A stretch of 64,000 nucleotides of DNA from Streptomyces sp. Q6 (GTDB lineage Bacteria > Actinomycetota > Actinomycetes > Streptomycetales > Streptomycetaceae): assembly GCF_036967205.1 (NCBI RefSeq), contig NZ_CP146022.1, positions 6,262,001 to 6,326,000 of the forward strand, in the 5' to 3' direction. The notes beneath the pieces were generated by a model that was given only the letters and a program-made list of their open reading frames with translations, was not told the DNA's origin and did no database searches. The translations under genes and the position numbers were made by a program. Below, piece after piece: positions 22,259 to 34,859 of the stretch. Numbering within the stretch: the first letter of the stretch is position 1; each line of letters begins with the position of its first letter.

Positions 22259-25200
22259 CTACTCCTCCAACCCCACCTGAACCAACGGCTTCCCCCGCTT
22301 GCGCGACACGAACGTGCCACGCCCCGCCGGCATCGGCCGGGGCCGCAGCCCGCCCAGGAGGTCGCCCTCGGCCGGGTCGCCCGCCAACAGGACGCCCTGC
22401 GCGCCGAGTTCCTTGATGCGCTGCATGAAGGCCTCGTAACCGGCGCGCCCCGCACCGGCCGTGGAGCGCGCGATGATGAAGCGGACGCCCACGTCACGGG
22501 CGAACGGCAGCAGTTCCGTCAGCCCCGACAGCGGGTTGCCGCTCGAAGTGGACACCAGGTCGTAGTCGTCGATGACGACGTAGACGGTCGGGCCGCGCCA
22601 CCAACTGCGGTCGCGCAGCTGCTGAGCCGTGACGTCCGCGGTCGGCGTGCGCCGCTGCATCAGGTCGGCGAGCGCGTCCATGTGGTGCTGCATCTGGTTC
22701 GACATCGGGATGTACTCGGCCAGGTGCGACTTCGGCGTGACATCGAGCAGCGAACGGCGGTTGTCGACCACGAAGAGCTTGCAGCTGTCGCCGCTGTAGC
22801 GCTGCGTGAGCTGCCGGATGAGCAGCTTCAGCAGGTTCGACTTGCCGGACTCGCTCTCGCCGAAGATCAGGAAGAACGGGTCCTGGTCGAAGTCCACGAA
22901 CACCGGTTCGAGGTTGTCCTCGTCCAGCGCGAACGAGATGCCCCGCTCCGGGAAGCGGTCGCCCGGCGGCAGCTGCTTCGCGGAGAACTCGCGCGGCAGC
23001 AGACGGACTTCGGGAGCGCCCGGCGCGGTCCAGTGCCGGGTCACCTCGTTGGCCAGCGCGCTCGTCGCCTCCGCCAGGTCCGTGTCCGACGAGAGACCGT
23101 CGATACGCGGCACCGCCGCCATGAAGTGCTGCTTCTGCGGCGTCTGGCCACGTCCCGGAACACCCGTCGGCACGTTCGCCGCGACCTTGCGGTCGAACTC
23201 CGAGTCCATCGTGTCGCCGAGCCGAAGCTCCAGGCGGTTCATGAGGTGGTCCTTCATGTTCGCCCGGACCTCCATGGACCGCGACGCCGTCAGGATCACG
23301 TGGATGCCATAGCCGAGACCGCGCGCGGCGATGTCCAGGACGAGCGGCTCCAACGCCTCGTAGTCGGTACGGAAGTTGCCCCAGCCGTCGATGACCAGGA
23401 ACACGTCGCCCCACGGCTGGTCGGTCATCGAGATGTCGCCCCGCGCGCGGCGGTTGCGGAAGTCGGCGATCGAGGCGATGCCCGCCGTGCGGAAGTACTC
23501 CTCGCGACGCGTCAGGACGCCGTAGACCTCGGCGGCCGTACGCCGCACCTTCTCGGGGTCGAGCCGCGAGGCCACCCCGCCCACGTGCGGCAGACCGGCG
23601 ACGGCCGCCATGCCGCCGCCACCGAAGTCGAGGCCGTAGAACTGGACTTCCTGAGGCGTGTGCGTCAGGGCGAACGACGCGATGATCGAGCGCAGCAGCG
23701 TCGACTTGCCGGACTGCGGACCGCCGAGGATCTGCATGTGACCGGCGGCGCCGCCGAAGTCGACCCACAGCGGATCACGGCGCTGCTCGTACGGCTTGTC
23801 GACGAGGCCGACGGGGATGATCAGGCGCCCCGCGCCCTCGTACCCGGGCTGCGTGAGGCCACGGCCCGGTACGGGCGCCAGGCCGGGCAGCAGCGAGTCC
23901 AGCGACGGCGGGCTGTCCAGCGGCGGCAGCCACACCTGGTGCGCCGCCGGCCCCTGCGCCTCCAGGCGCCGGACGATGACGTCGAGCACCGTGTCGGCGA
24001 GCGCGTCGTCCTTGTCGTCGCGCGGCGTCTCCTCGCGCTGCTGCGGCACCGCCACGTACTGCACCGGAACCTCGGCGGCCGTGAAGAGCACGGGCCGCCG
24101 GTCCACCGGGAGGGACCCGCCGGACGTCGTGACCTGCGCCGCCGCACCCGTCCTGTACACACCGGACACATACGCCGCCTTGAAGCGCACCATCTCGTCG
24201 GTGCCGTACTTCAGGAAGCCGGAACCCGGCACGTTCGGCAGCTCGTACGCGTCCGGGACACCGAGCGCGGCACGCGACTCGGCGGCCGAGAACGTCCGCA
24301 GACCGATCCGGTAGGACAGGTACGTCTCCAGACCCCGGAGCCGGCCCTCCTCCAGGCGCTGCGAGGCGAGCAGCAGGTGCACGCCCAGCGAACGGCCGAT
24401 GCGGCCGATCTGGACGAACATCTCGATGAAGTCCGGCTTCGCCGTCAACAGCTCGGAGAACTCATCGATCACCAGGACGAGTGAGGGGATCGGCTGGAGC
24501 GGGGCACCGGCCGCGCGCGCCTTCTCGTAGTCGTGGATGTTCGCGTAGTTGCCCGCGTCGCGGAGCATCTCCTGGCGGCGGTTGAGCTCACCGCGGATGG
24601 AGTCACCCATACGGTCGACGAGCGTGAGGTCGTCCGCGAGGTTCGTGATCACGGCCGCGACGTGCGGCATCTGGGCCATGCCCGCGAACGTCGCACCGCC
24701 CTTGAAGTCCGCGAGGACGAAGTTCAGCGTCTCGGAGGAGTGCGTCACCGCGAGACCGAGCACCAGGGTGCGCAGCAGCTCCGACTTGCCGGAACCGGTG
24801 GCGCCGACGCACAGACCGTGCGGGCCCATGCCCTCCTGGGCCGCTTCCTTCAGGTCGAGCATGACGGGCCGGCCGTCGTCACCGACACCGATGGGGACGC
24901 GCAGCCGCTCGGCCTGCGAGCGCGGGCGCCAGGTCCGCTTGGTGTCGACGCTCGCCGCGTCGCCCAGGTTCATCAGGTCGGTGAACTCCAGGTTCGCGAG
25001 CAGCGGCTCGTCGTCGCTGTCGCCGCCCGTGGCCATGCGCAGCGGCGCGAGCTGCCGCGCGAGCGCTTCGGCACCCTCGTACGAGAGGACGTCCGGCGTG
25101 CCCTCGTAGACCATGCCGTGCGCCGACTCCAGGCGCAGCACCTGGGGGTGGACGACGACGGAGAGGTCACCGCGGCCGGCGGCCAGGTCGCCGGGGACGA

Positions 25201-26227
25201 CCTCCAGGACCGTCACGCCCTGGAGACCCTCGGGGCTGGCCAGCAGGGACGTGGGCGGCAGGGAGACGCCGTCGAGGACGACCACCAGGTGCGGCTGCTC
25301 GGGGACCGGGGCGCCTCCCGGATGGAAGCGCGGCCGGCCTTCGAGGCGCGCGGCGAGCAGGTCCTCCAGCTCCACCGGGTTGGTGGCGATCAGGCGGCGG
25401 CTGCCCGCACCGTCGGAGACGCCCTGCGCCTGCGTGTGCGGGAGCCACTTGGTCCACTCCCACTCGTGCGCCGACTCGCGCCCGGTGGCGACGGCGATGA
25501 CGAGGTCCTCGGGGGAGTGCAGCGAGGCGAGGGAGGCGGCCAGCGCGCGGGCCGAGCCGCGCACGGTCGTCGGCTCACCGCTCACGGACACGTGGTAGAA
25601 GGCGCGCAGCGACACGGCCATCGGCAGCTCTTCGATGGTGCTGTGCGTGGCCAGGAAGCGCTGCATCGCGCCCGCCGTCAGCGGCTCCAGCTCGTCGACC
25701 GGGGCGGTCTGCGGCGGCACCAGGGGAGTGGCCAGACCCTGCGGGCCCAGTCCCACGCGGACCTGTCCGAAGTCCTCGTCACCGGTACGCCGCTCCCACA
25801 CGCGGCTGCCCTCGGCGACCAGCGCCCACAGTTGCTCGGGCGAAGGGTGCAGGTAGTACTGCGCGTCGCGCTGCTTGCGCGCGGTACCCAGGGCGTCCCG
25901 CCGGGTCTGCGACAGATAGCGCAGGTAGTCGCGGCGCATGTCCGCCATCTGTCCCTGGTTGCCCTTGCGGTAGCGGGCCAGCATCGCGATGCCCATCGCG
26001 ATCGTGGACGCCACCATGACCATGCCCATGATCTTCATGAAGGGCTGGGCCTGCGGGTTGAAGAAGAACACCACGGAACCGCCCATGCCCAGCATGGGCA
26101 GGATCTGCATCAGCGCGCCCTCTTGCTGCCCGCGCGGAAGCTCCGGCGGCGGCTGGAGCACCACCTCTTCCGTGGGCACCTCGGACGGCAGTGCCCGAGG
26201 TGGGCGCTTGACGACGATGTGGCTCAC
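22259..26227 (-). CDS. eccC: Type VII secretion ATPase EccC (EccCa-EccCb fusion)
   Basis: 1,322-residue FtsK/SpoIIIE-type ATPase, the motor of ESX secretion that engages WXG substrates. Two membrane helices lie near residues 40-57 and 64-85. Three nucleotide-binding domains follow. Domain 1 has Walker A GATGSGKS (475-482) and Walker B VLVIDEF (584-590). Domain 2 has GGPQSGKS (835-842) and FLVIDGWG. Domain 3 has GESESGKS (1123-1130) and VYVVIDDYDL. Only the first Walker B keeps the catalytic D-E pair, which agrees with the family view that domain 1 is the main ATPase and the others regulate or bind substrate. It is one protein, not split as in mycobacterial ESX-1. It is divergent from eccD across 299 bases. 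Confidence 0.96.
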   Translation of the reverse strand: MSHIVVKRPPRALPSEVPTEEVVLQPPPELPRGQQEGALMQILPMLGMGGSVVFFFNPQAQPFMKIMGMVMVASTIAMGIAMLARYRKGNQGQMADMRRDYLRYLSQTRRDALGTARKQRDAQYYLHPSPEQLWALVAEGSRVWERRTGDEDFGQVRVGLGPQGLATPLVPPQTAPVDELEPLTAGAMQRFLATHSTIEELPMAVSLRAFYHVSVSGEPTTVRGSARALAASLASLHSPEDLVIAVATGRESAHEWEWTKWLPHTQAQGVSDGAGSRRLIATNPVELEDLLAARLEGRPRFHPGGAPVPEQPHLVVVLDGVSLPPTSLLASPEGLQGVTVLEVVPGDLAAGRGDLSVVVHPQVLRLESAHGMVYEGTPDVLSYEGAEALARQLAPLRMATGGDSDDEPLLANLEFTDLMNLGDAASVDTKRTWRPRSQAERLRVPIGVGDDGRPVMLDLKEAAQEGMGPHGLCVGATGSGKSELLRTLVLGLAVTHSSETLNFVLADFKGGATFAGMAQMPHVAAVITNLADDLTLVDRMGDSIRGELNRRQEMLRDAGNYANIHDYEKARAAGAPLQPIPSLVLVIDEFSELLTAKPDFIEMFVQIGRIGRSLGVHLLLASQRLEEGRLRGLETYLSYRIGLRTFSAAESRAALGVPDAYELPNVPGSGFLKYGTDEMVRFKAAYVSGVYRTGAAAQVTTSGGSLPVDRRPVLFTAAEVPVQYVAVPQQREETPRDDKDDALADTVLDVIVRRLEAQGPAAHQVWLPPLDSPPSLDSLLPGLAPVPGRGLTQPGYEGAGRLIIPVGLVDKPYEQRRDPLWVDFGGAAGHMQILGGPQSGKSTLLRSIIASFALTHTPQEVQFYGLDFGGGGMAAVAGLPHVGGVASRLDPEKVRRTAAEVYGVLTRREEYFRTAGIASIADFRNRRARGDISMTDQPWGDVFLVIDGWGNFRTDYEALEPLVLDIAARGLGYGIHVILTASRSMEVRANMKDHLMNRLELRLGDTMDSEFDRKVAANVPTGVPGRGQTPQKQHFMAAVPRIDGLSSDTDLAEATSALANEVTRHWTAPGAPEVRLLPREFSAKQLPPGDRFPERGISFALDEDNLEPVFVDFDQDPFFLIFGESESGKSNLLKLLIRQLTQRYSGDSCKLFVVDNRRSLLDVTPKSHLAEYIPMSNQMQHHMDALADLMQRRTPTADVTAQQLRDRSWWRGPTVYVVIDDYDLVSTSSGNPLSGLTELLPFARDVGVRFIIARSTAGAGRAGYEAFMQRIKELGAQGVLLAGDPAEGDLLGGLRPRPMPAGRGTFVSRKRGKPLVQVGLEE

Positions 26228-26526
26228 TTAGCACCAATTCCCTTGCCGGACCGAGCGTTTCCGTCCGCCGCCCCGTGTCAGGCGGACGTCGATCGCGGTT
26301 CGCGATCCTACTGACAACTACTGACAACGGCGGGCGGTAGGGTGCCGGAGGTACGCGTGAGCAGTTGCGAATCCGCCCGGGAAAAACGGGCAATCCGCAC
26401 GGTTCGGATCGTGCGCCTCTCCCGAACTCCCGGCGGAACAACGCGGGTGACCGGCATCGCGGAGCGCGCGGCGCAACGTACACAGGATCTCTACAGAGCC
26501 TTCGGGAACATAAGGGGGAACAGCAG
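26228..26526. promoter_or_regulatory. Divergent eccC-eccD promoter region
   Basis: 299 bases between the two start codons. GTTCGCGATCCTACTGACAA and a second ACTACTGACAA copy just after it form a short direct repeat (CTACTGACAA, about 26308-26327). The eccD ribosome site (AAGGGGGAACAG) is at the right end. I could not fix promoters. Confidence 0.4.
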
Positions 26527-28062
26527 GTGAGCATGACGGCCTCCGCGCCGACCGGCCGCGCCGGCGGATCGGGCACCAGAACCCCTGCGGGGGCAGGCGC
26601 CGGCCTCGGCTTCTGCCGCGTCACGATCGTGGCGCCCGACAGCCGTATCGACGTGGCCCTGCCCGACGACGTACCGGTCGCCGACCTGTACCCCGAGATC
26701 CTGCGGCTCTCCCGGCAGAGCCCGGCCGAGGGCGCGCCCGTCGGCTACCACCTCGTACGACGCGACGGCACGGTCCTCGACAGCGCCCGCTCGTTCGCGG
26801 CGCAGCGCATCCTGGACGGCGAGCTGCTGACGCTGCGCCCGTTCGCCGAGTCGCTGCCGCCCGCCGTCTTCGACGACGTCTCCGAAGCGGTGGCCTCCGC
26901 CGTCACGAAGGACCGCACCCTGTGGAGCGGTGACCTCACGCGCGCGGCCGGCCTCGTCGCCGCCGGTGTCCTGCCCGCCCTGATCGCCTTCGTGGCCTGG
27001 AACTCCCAGTACACGACGCTGCGAGTCCGGCACGACATGAACAGCCTCCAGGGCATCCTCGCGGCGGTCGCCGGAGTCCTCCTGATCACCCTCGCCTGCG
27101 TCCGGGCGCGGGTCTACGACGACCGCGGCTCGGCCGTCGCGCTCGGCCTCGGCGCCCTGCCGAACGTCGCGGTGGCCGGCTCCGGCCTGCTGCCCCTCTC
27201 CGAAGGGCAGGGCATCGGCCGCCTCCAGTTCCTGCTCGCCTGCGCGGCGGTTCTGGTCGCCTCTGTAGTGCTCACGCTGGTGTCGCCGGGCGGTGACGGC
27301 CCCTTCGTGGCGTTCGTCTTCGCGTCCCTGATCGGCCTGATCACCACCTTCATCGCGATCCTCACGCACCTGAAGCCCATCGAGACGGCCGCCATCTGCG
27401 CCCCGCTCGCGGTGAGCGCCCTGGCGTTCCTGCCGGGTCTGTCCATGCGCTTCGCGCGGCTGCCCATCGGCTTCGAGCCGCCGAACCCCGCACGCGCGGG
27501 TTATGAGACCTCCGCCGCCCCGGCCGACCCGCACGAGGCCGTCGACGCCGAGCGGGTCGCCGCGCAGGCCCGCCGCGGCCACGAGCTGCTCGTCGGTCTC
27601 GTCGGCGGCTGCGCCCTGGTCTCCGTAGGCGCGTCGATCGTCCTCGGCTTCTCCAGCAACGTATGGGGACAGCTGCTCGCGCTGGCCACCGGCATCGCGA
27701 TGCTGATGCGCGCCCACCTGTTCCGCTACACGGCACAAGTGGGCGCCACGCTCGCCGCCGGCCTCGCCGCGCTGGTCTTCCTCGGCCTCGGCCTCGCGCT
27801 GCACCCGCCGGTCGATTACGTGATCGACGCCCTGAAGCAGGACACGACCGCGCTCGACATCCGTACGGTCTGGATCGTCGCCGCCATCGGCGCGGCCACC
27901 GCCCTGGTCACCGCGATCGGCCTGATCACCCCGCGGCGCGGCGTCACCCCGTTCTGGGGCCGCTTCCTGGAGATCGCCGAGACGTTCGTTCTGCTCACGC
28001 TGATCCCGCTGGCTCTCGCCGTCTTCGACGTGTACGCGTCGGCTCGCGCCATGACCAGCTGA
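26527..28062 (+). CDS. eccD: Type VII secretion integral membrane protein EccD
   Basis: 511-residue EccD, which forms the membrane channel part of the ESX core. An N-terminal ubiquitin-like (YukD-type) domain covers about residues 28-108 ([20 protein letters not shown]...[16 protein letters not shown]). About eleven membrane helices run from about 135 to 505. A hydrophilic loop with [14 protein letters not shown] lies in the middle. GTG 26527 is chosen, with AAGGGGGAAC upstream; ATG 26533 is two codons further in and equally possible. The gene is divergent from eccC and followed by rpsO with no other T7SS gene, so it marks the right end of the locus. Confidence 0.94.
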   Translation: MSMTASAPTGRAGGSGTRTPAGAGAGLGFCRVTIVAPDSRIDVALPDDVPVADLYPEILRLSRQSPAEGAPVGYHLVRRDGTVLDSARSFAAQRILDGELLTLRPFAESLPPAVFDDVSEAVASAVTKDRTLWSGDLTRAAGLVAAGVLPALIAFVAWNSQYTTLRVRHDMNSLQGILAAVAGVLLITLACVRARVYDDRGSAVALGLGALPNVAVAGSGLLPLSEGQGIGRLQFLLACAAVLVASVVLTLVSPGGDGPFVAFVFASLIGLITTFIAILTHLKPIETAAICAPLAVSALAFLPGLSMRFARLPIGFEPPNPARAGYETSAAPADPHEAVDAERVAAQARRGHELLVGLVGGCALVSVGASIVLGFSSNVWGQLLALATGIAMLMRAHLFRYTAQVGATLAAGLAALVFLGLGLALHPPVDYVIDALKQDTTALDIRTVWIVAAIGAATALVTAIGLITPRRGVTPFWGRFLEIAETFVLLTLIPLALAVFDVYASARAMTS

Positions 28063-28252
28063 TCCGGGACCAAGGGCCCGGTCGGGGACGTGGCCGACGG
28101 CTGGTACGCTGTGTGACGGCCGTTTGTGTACGCGCCCCCGGGTCCTCCTGGGGACAGCGCCCAGCGAGCCCCGCCTCCCGAGTCACGGAAGCTCCCCTGA
28201 GATTGAGACCAGGGGCACTCGGTGGCCACGAAGAACACTACGAGGAGTACGC

Positions 28253-28540
28253 GTGTCTCTCGACGCCGCTACGAAGAAGCAGATCATCGCCGAGTTCGGC
28301 CAGAAGGAGGGCGACACCGGCTCCCCCGAGGTCCAGGTCGCCATGCTTTCCCGCCGCATCTCGGACCTGACCGAGCACCTCAAGACGCACAAGCACGACC
28401 ACCACTCGCGTCGTGGTCTGCTGATCCTGGTCGGTCAGCGTCGCCGCCTGCTGCAGTACCTGGCCAAGAAGGACATCGCGCGCTTCCGTGTCCTGGTCGA
28501 GCGCCTCGGCATCCGCCGCGGTGCGGCCGGCGCCCGCTAA
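28253..28540 (+). CDS. rpsO: 30S ribosomal protein S15
   Basis: 95-residue S15, which binds 16S rRNA early in assembly of the small subunit platform. The conserved blocks [38 protein letters not shown] and [16 protein letters not shown] are all present, ending RLGIRRG. GTG 28253 is preceded by CGAGGAG 9 bases upstream. In actinobacteria rpsO is followed by pnp, and here a hairpin terminator lies between them. The leader of about 190 bases upstream could hold its promoter and an autoregulatory structure. Confidence 0.98.
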   Translation: MSLDAATKKQIIAEFGQKEGDTGSPEVQVAMLSRRISDLTEHLKTHKHDHHSRRGLLILVGQRRRLLQYLAKKDIARFRVLVERLGIRRGAAGAR

Positions 28541-28552
28541 GACGGCACGACG

Positions 28553-28587
28553 GGGAGCGGTTCCCACTTGATGGGGCCGCTCCCTTT
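28553..28587 (+). terminator. Hairpin between rpsO and pnp
   Basis: GGGAGCGG (28553-28560) pairs with CCGCTCCC (28577-28584), with further pairing of CCC and GGG in the loop, followed by TTT. In Streptomyces the rpsO-pnp intergenic hairpin is a known site of read-through and RNase III cleavage; which applies here cannot be told from sequence. Confidence 0.75.
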
Positions 28588-28837
28588 GCTGTACGTGCGC
28601 ACTGTCACACAGGCTTTGTAGTCTGGTGACGTACGCGTACGACGTACGAGTACGAGGAGAAGCGCACTCGCGCCGCCGCCGGTCCTCGGTAGTGGCCCCC
28701 GGAGACGCAAGAGGATCCCCGGGTGCTTCGATCGAAGACCGGCCCGCACCCAGGCGCGCTTCTCCGTTCCGTCCGACTGCCACACGGGCAGATCCGGACA
28801 AAAGACGAAACAGACGAAAGTAACGGAGAAAACGCTA

Positions 28838-31050
28838 GTGGAGAACGAGACCCACTACGCCGAGGCCGTCATTGACAACGGCTCCTTCGGCACCCGCACC
28901 ATCCGCTTCGAGACGGGCCGTCTGGCCCGCCAGGCCGCCGGTTCCGCCGTCGCCTACCTCGACGACGACACCATGGTGCTCTCGGCCACTTCGGCCTCGA
29001 AGAACCCCAAGGACAACCTCGACTTCTTCCCCCTGACGGTGGACGTCGAGGAGCGGATGTACGCCGCCGGCAAGATCCCCGGCAGCTTCTTCCGTCGTGA
29101 GGGCCGGCCCTCCGAGGACGCGATCCTCACCTGCCGCCTCATCGACCGCCCGCTGCGCCCGTCCTTCAAGAAGGGCCTGCGCAACGAGATCCAGGTCGTC
29201 GCCACGATCATGGCGCTCAACCCCGACCACCTGTACGACGTCGTGGCGATCAACGCCGCGTCCGCGTCGACGCAGCTGGCCGGTCTGCCCTTCTCCGGCC
29301 CGGTCGGCGGCGTCCGCGTCGCGCTGATCAACGGCCAGTGGGTCGCGTTCCCGACGCACACCGAGCTCGAGGACGCCGTCTTCGACATGGTCGTCGCCGG
29401 TCGCGTCCTGGAGGACGGCGACGTCGCGATCATGATGGTCGAGGCCGAGGCCACCGAGAAGACCATCAAGCTGGTCGAGGGCGGCGCCGAGGCGCCGACC
29501 GAAGAGGTCGTCGCCGCCGGTCTGGATGCCGCGAAGCCCTTCATCAAGGTCCTCTGCAAGGCCCAGTCGGACCTCGCCGCGAAGGCCGCCAAGCCGACCG
29601 CCGAGTTCCCGATCTTCCTGGACTACCAGGACGACGTGCTCGAGGCCCTGACCGCCGCGGTCAAGACCGAGCTGTCCGCCGCCCTCACCATCCCGGGCAA
29701 GCAGGACCGCGAGGCCGAGCTGGACCGCGTCAAGGGTCTGGCCGCCGAGAAGCTCCTCCCGGAGTTCGAGGGCCGCGAGAAGGAGATCTCCGCCGCGTAC
29801 CGCTCGCTGACCAAGTCCCTGGTCCGTGAGCGCGTCATCAAGGAGAAGAAGCGAATCGACGGCCGCGGTGTCACCGACATCCGCACCCTGGCCGCCGAGG
29901 TCGAGGCCATCCCGCGCGTGCACGGCTCCGCCCTGTTCGAGCGTGGCGAGACCCAGATCCTGGGCGTCACCACGCTGAACATGCTGCGCATGGAGCAGCA
30001 GCTGGACACCCTCTCTCCGGTGACCCGCAAGCGCTACATGCACAACTACAACTTCCCGCCGTACTCCGTCGGTGAGACGGGCCGCGTCGGCTCCCCGAAG
30101 CGCCGCGAGATCGGCCACGGCGCGCTCGCCGAGCGCGCGATCGTGCCGGTCCTGCCGACGCGCGAGGAGTTCCCCTACGCGATCCGTCAGGTCTCCGAGG
30201 CCCTCGGTTCCAACGGCTCGACGTCCATGGGCTCCGTCTGCGCCTCCACCATGTCGCTGCTGAACGCCGGTGTGCCGCTGAAGGCCCCCGTCGCCGGTAT
30301 CGCCATGGGCCTGATCTCCCAGGAGATCAAGGGCGAGACGCACTACGTCGCCCTCACCGACATCCTCGGTGCGGAGGACGCCTTCGGTGACATGGACTTC
30401 AAGGTCGCCGGCACCAAGGAGTTCGTGACGGCTCTCCAGCTCGACACGAAGCTCGACGGCATCCCGGCCTCCGTCCTGGCCGCCGCCCTCAAGCAGGCCC
30501 GTGACGCCCGCCTCCACATCCTCGACGTGATGATGGAAGCGATCGACGTCCCGGACGAGATGTCCCCGAACGCCCCGCGGATCATCACCGTCAAGATCCC
30601 CGTGGACAAGATCGGTGAGGTCATCGGCCCCAAGGGCAAGATGATCAACCAGATCCAGGAGGACACCGGCGCCGACATCACGATCGAGGACGACGGCACC
30701 ATCTACATCGGTGCCGCGCAGGGCTCGCAGGCCGAGGCCGCCCGCGCCACGATCAACGGCATCGCCAACCCGACCATGCCGGAGGTCGGCGAGCGCTACC
30801 TGGGCACCGTCGTGAAGACGACGACCTTCGGCGCGTTCGTCTCGCTCATGCCGGGCAAGGACGGTCTGCTGCACATCTCGCAGATCCGCAAGCTCGCCGG
30901 CGGCAAGCGCGTGGAGAACGTCGAGGACGTCGTCGGCGTGGGCCAGAAGGTCCAGGTCGAGATCGCCGAGATCGACTCCCGCGGCAAGCTCTCCCTGATC
31001 CCCGTCATCGAGGGTGAAGAGGGCGACGACACGAAGGACGACACCGACAA

Positions 31051-31054
<4 letters not shown>
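28838..31054 (+). CDS. pnp: Polyribonucleotide nucleotidyltransferase (PNPase; GpsI)
   Basis: 738-residue PNPase, the phosphorolytic 3'-5' exoribonuclease that also adds 3' tails in Streptomyces. Two RNase PH domains (about 15-145 and 330-470) flank a helical linker. A KH domain follows ([20 protein letters not shown], near 595-615) and an S1 domain ([19 protein letters not shown], about 650-720), with an acidic C terminus. The catalytic-core blocks [14 protein letters not shown] and [15 protein letters not shown] are intact. GTG 28838 is the start. The stop overlaps the M16 peptidase start by GTGA. The same protein was described earlier as guanosine pentaphosphate synthetase. Confidence 0.98.
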
Positions 31055-33221
<2,167 letters not shown>

Positions 33222-33230
33222 CCTGCTGCG

Positions 33231-33683
33231 ATGCGCGCCAAAATCACCTACGCCGTCACGGCCGCCGTCCTGGTCGTCTACTTCGTCCTGGCCGGCGACC
33301 GCGGCATCATGCTCATCCGGCACGGCACCGCGCTGACGATCACCTTCGGGGTCGCGGTGCTGATCCTGCCGGTGATCGGCGTGTGGTTCCTGTGGGCGAA
33401 CACCCAGTTCGTCCGCAAGGCCAACCGCCTGGCCGAACTCCTGGACGCGGAGGGCGGCCTGCCCGTCGACGAGCTCCGCCGCGACCAGCACGGCCGGATC
33501 GACCGTGACTCGGCCGACGAGGTCTTCGCCCGGCGCAAGGCCGAGGCCGAGGACACCCCGGGCGACTGGCGCTGCTGGTTCCGTCTCGCGGTCGCCTACA
33601 AGGACGCACGGGACACCCCGCGCGCGCGGAAGGCGATGCAGCGCGCGATCGCCCTCCACGAAGGGCGTACCGCGGGCGTCTGA
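33231..33683 (+). CDS. Small membrane protein with TPR-like C-terminal region
   Basis: 150-residue protein with two N-terminal membrane helices (about residues 6-21 and 35-56) and a hydrophilic C-terminal part. The ending (WRCWFRLAVAYKDARDTPRARKAMQRAIAL) looks like one TPR helix pair. ATG 33231 is 9 bases after dapB, with a weak ribosome site, so translation is likely coupled to dapB. I do not know its function; a conserved neighbour of dapB in Streptomyces as far as I recall. Confidence 0.85.
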   Translation: MRAKITYAVTAAVLVVYFVLAGDRGIMLIRHGTALTITFGVAVLILPVIGVWFLWANTQFVRKANRLAELLDAEGGLPVDELRRDQHGRIDRDSADEVFARRKAEAEDTPGDWRCWFRLAVAYKDARDTPRARKAMQRAIALHEGRTAGV

Positions 33684-33691
33684 CCCGTACG

Positions 33692-33734
33692 ACGAAGGGG
33701 CCGCACCGACGCGATGTCGGTGCGGCCCCTTCGT
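33692..33734. terminator. Strong bidirectional hairpin terminator
   Basis: Perfect 19-bp arms, ACGAAGGGGCCGCACCGAC (33692-33710) and its complement (33716-33734), around a GCGAT loop. It lies between convergent genes ending at 33683 and 33747. Confidence 0.9.
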
Positions 33735-33746
33735 GCTGAGCCGGTG

Positions 33747-34301
33747 TCACTTCTGCGGCCGGTACTCCTCGACCCACACCTCGACGGTGTCCGCGGCCCG
33801 GTCGAACGCGGTGCTCCGCCCGAGGAAGTCTCCGTTGTGGCTGGTGAGCAGCGTCATCTGCTCCCCCTGCCGGTCACGTCGTACGAGGACCAGGGCCTGC
33901 CCCTGCACGGTGCGGGGCAGCCCGAGCCAGCGCACGGGCTGCTGCACCGTGCGCGCGGTCACGATCTGGTTCCACGGCGCCGTACGGGTCTGGAGGAAGC
34001 CGACGTGGCGCAGTCCGCGCGCGCTCACCCAGGTGCCCATCCGCAGCAGGCGCAGCGCCACCACGATGACGAACACCGCGAGCACGCCGCAGACCGTGGC
34101 GGCGGACGTGTCACCGGCGACCGCGATGATCACCGAGGCGAAGAGCACGTACGACGCCAGCAGAAGCAGCAACGCGGCCGCGCCCACCCGGTACGGCCCG
34201 GGGCGGTACGGGCGGCGCCACTGATCGCGGTCGTCGAAGGGCAGCGCGGTGTCCGCGGCCTCGTCGAAAGCACGGTCGGCCGTCAGGAAGGGCAGGGGCA
34301 C
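33747..34301 (-). CDS. PH-domain-like membrane protein
   Basis: 184-residue protein. A basic Tyr/Pro-rich head is followed by two membrane helices (about residues 40-62, VGAAALLLLLASYVLFASVI, and 68-86). The C-terminal half matches the bacterial PH-like layout: GTWVSARGLRHVGFLQTR, TAPWNQIVTARTVQQP and a strand LVLVRRDRQGEQMTLL. Such proteins are common and uncharacterised in Streptomyces. It starts at ATG 34301 and shares a terminator with the dapB operon. Confidence 0.83.
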   Translation of the reverse strand: MPLPFLTADRAFDEAADTALPFDDRDQWRRPYRPGPYRVGAAALLLLLASYVLFASVIIAVAGDTSAATVCGVLAVFVIVVALRLLRMGTWVSARGLRHVGFLQTRTAPWNQIVTARTVQQPVRWLGLPRTVQGQALVLVRRDRQGEQMTLLTSHNGDFLGRSTAFDRAADTVEVWVEEYRPQK

Positions 34302-34406
34302 GGCTGGTCCTCACTCGATCCATGCTGCATGGGGCTGTGCCCGGTGAGGCTACCCAGGCGCGCTCCGGCCTTCCACCCCAGGGGGTCCGGACGAGTCGGA
34401 TCTCGG

Positions 34407-34646
34407 TCAACGACCGTCTGAGGCTTCTGACTGCTGGGTCTGCGCGGGGGACTGATCTGCCGAAAGAGCCGGCATCCCGAACAACAGGGAACCCACGAGC
34501 CCGGCGACCACGGTCAGCCCCACGAGGGTGCGACCGGCGATCTGCCCCGCGGAGGGGCGCTCGCGCGCAGGCGGCGTGACGTTACTGCGGAACTTGTCGG
34601 CTTCGGCGATGAAGGCGAACGGTACGGGCTCGCGCCGACGAAACAT
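34407..34646 (-). CDS. Small hypothetical membrane protein divergent from thyX
   Basis: 79-residue protein: cytoplasmic basic head (MFRRREPVPFAFIAEADKF), one membrane helix at about residues 39-60 (RTLVGLTVVAGLVGSLLFGM), and a Gln/Ser-rich tail that would face outward. ATG 34646 has GGAGAAGC upstream. It is divergent from thyX, with about 210 bases between them. Unknown function. Confidence 0.7.
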   Translation of the reverse strand: MFRRREPVPFAFIAEADKFRSNVTPPARERPSAGQIAGRTLVGLTVVAGLVGSLLFGMPALSADQSPAQTQQSEASDGR

Positions 34647-34859
34647 GGGCGGTGCTTCTCCTCAAGGGGTTCGAACGAAGTGTGTTCATCTACACAGACG
34701 CTCGACTGCCCCAAAAGGTGCCACCTTTCACCCAAAAACACAGAAGTTTTTCGTCTTCGCCAGGGAACGTCGTGAGAAGCGCGCGAATGCCCGGGTGTCA
34801 GTGGGGGCCCGTAGAGTGGGCGCCGCCCGAGCGAAGTGATGGGAAGGACCCCCCAAGCC

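Noticed and set aside
28835-30874. 679-codon minus-strand frame opposite pnp
   Set aside because: pnp is certain; this is a GC-frame shadow.
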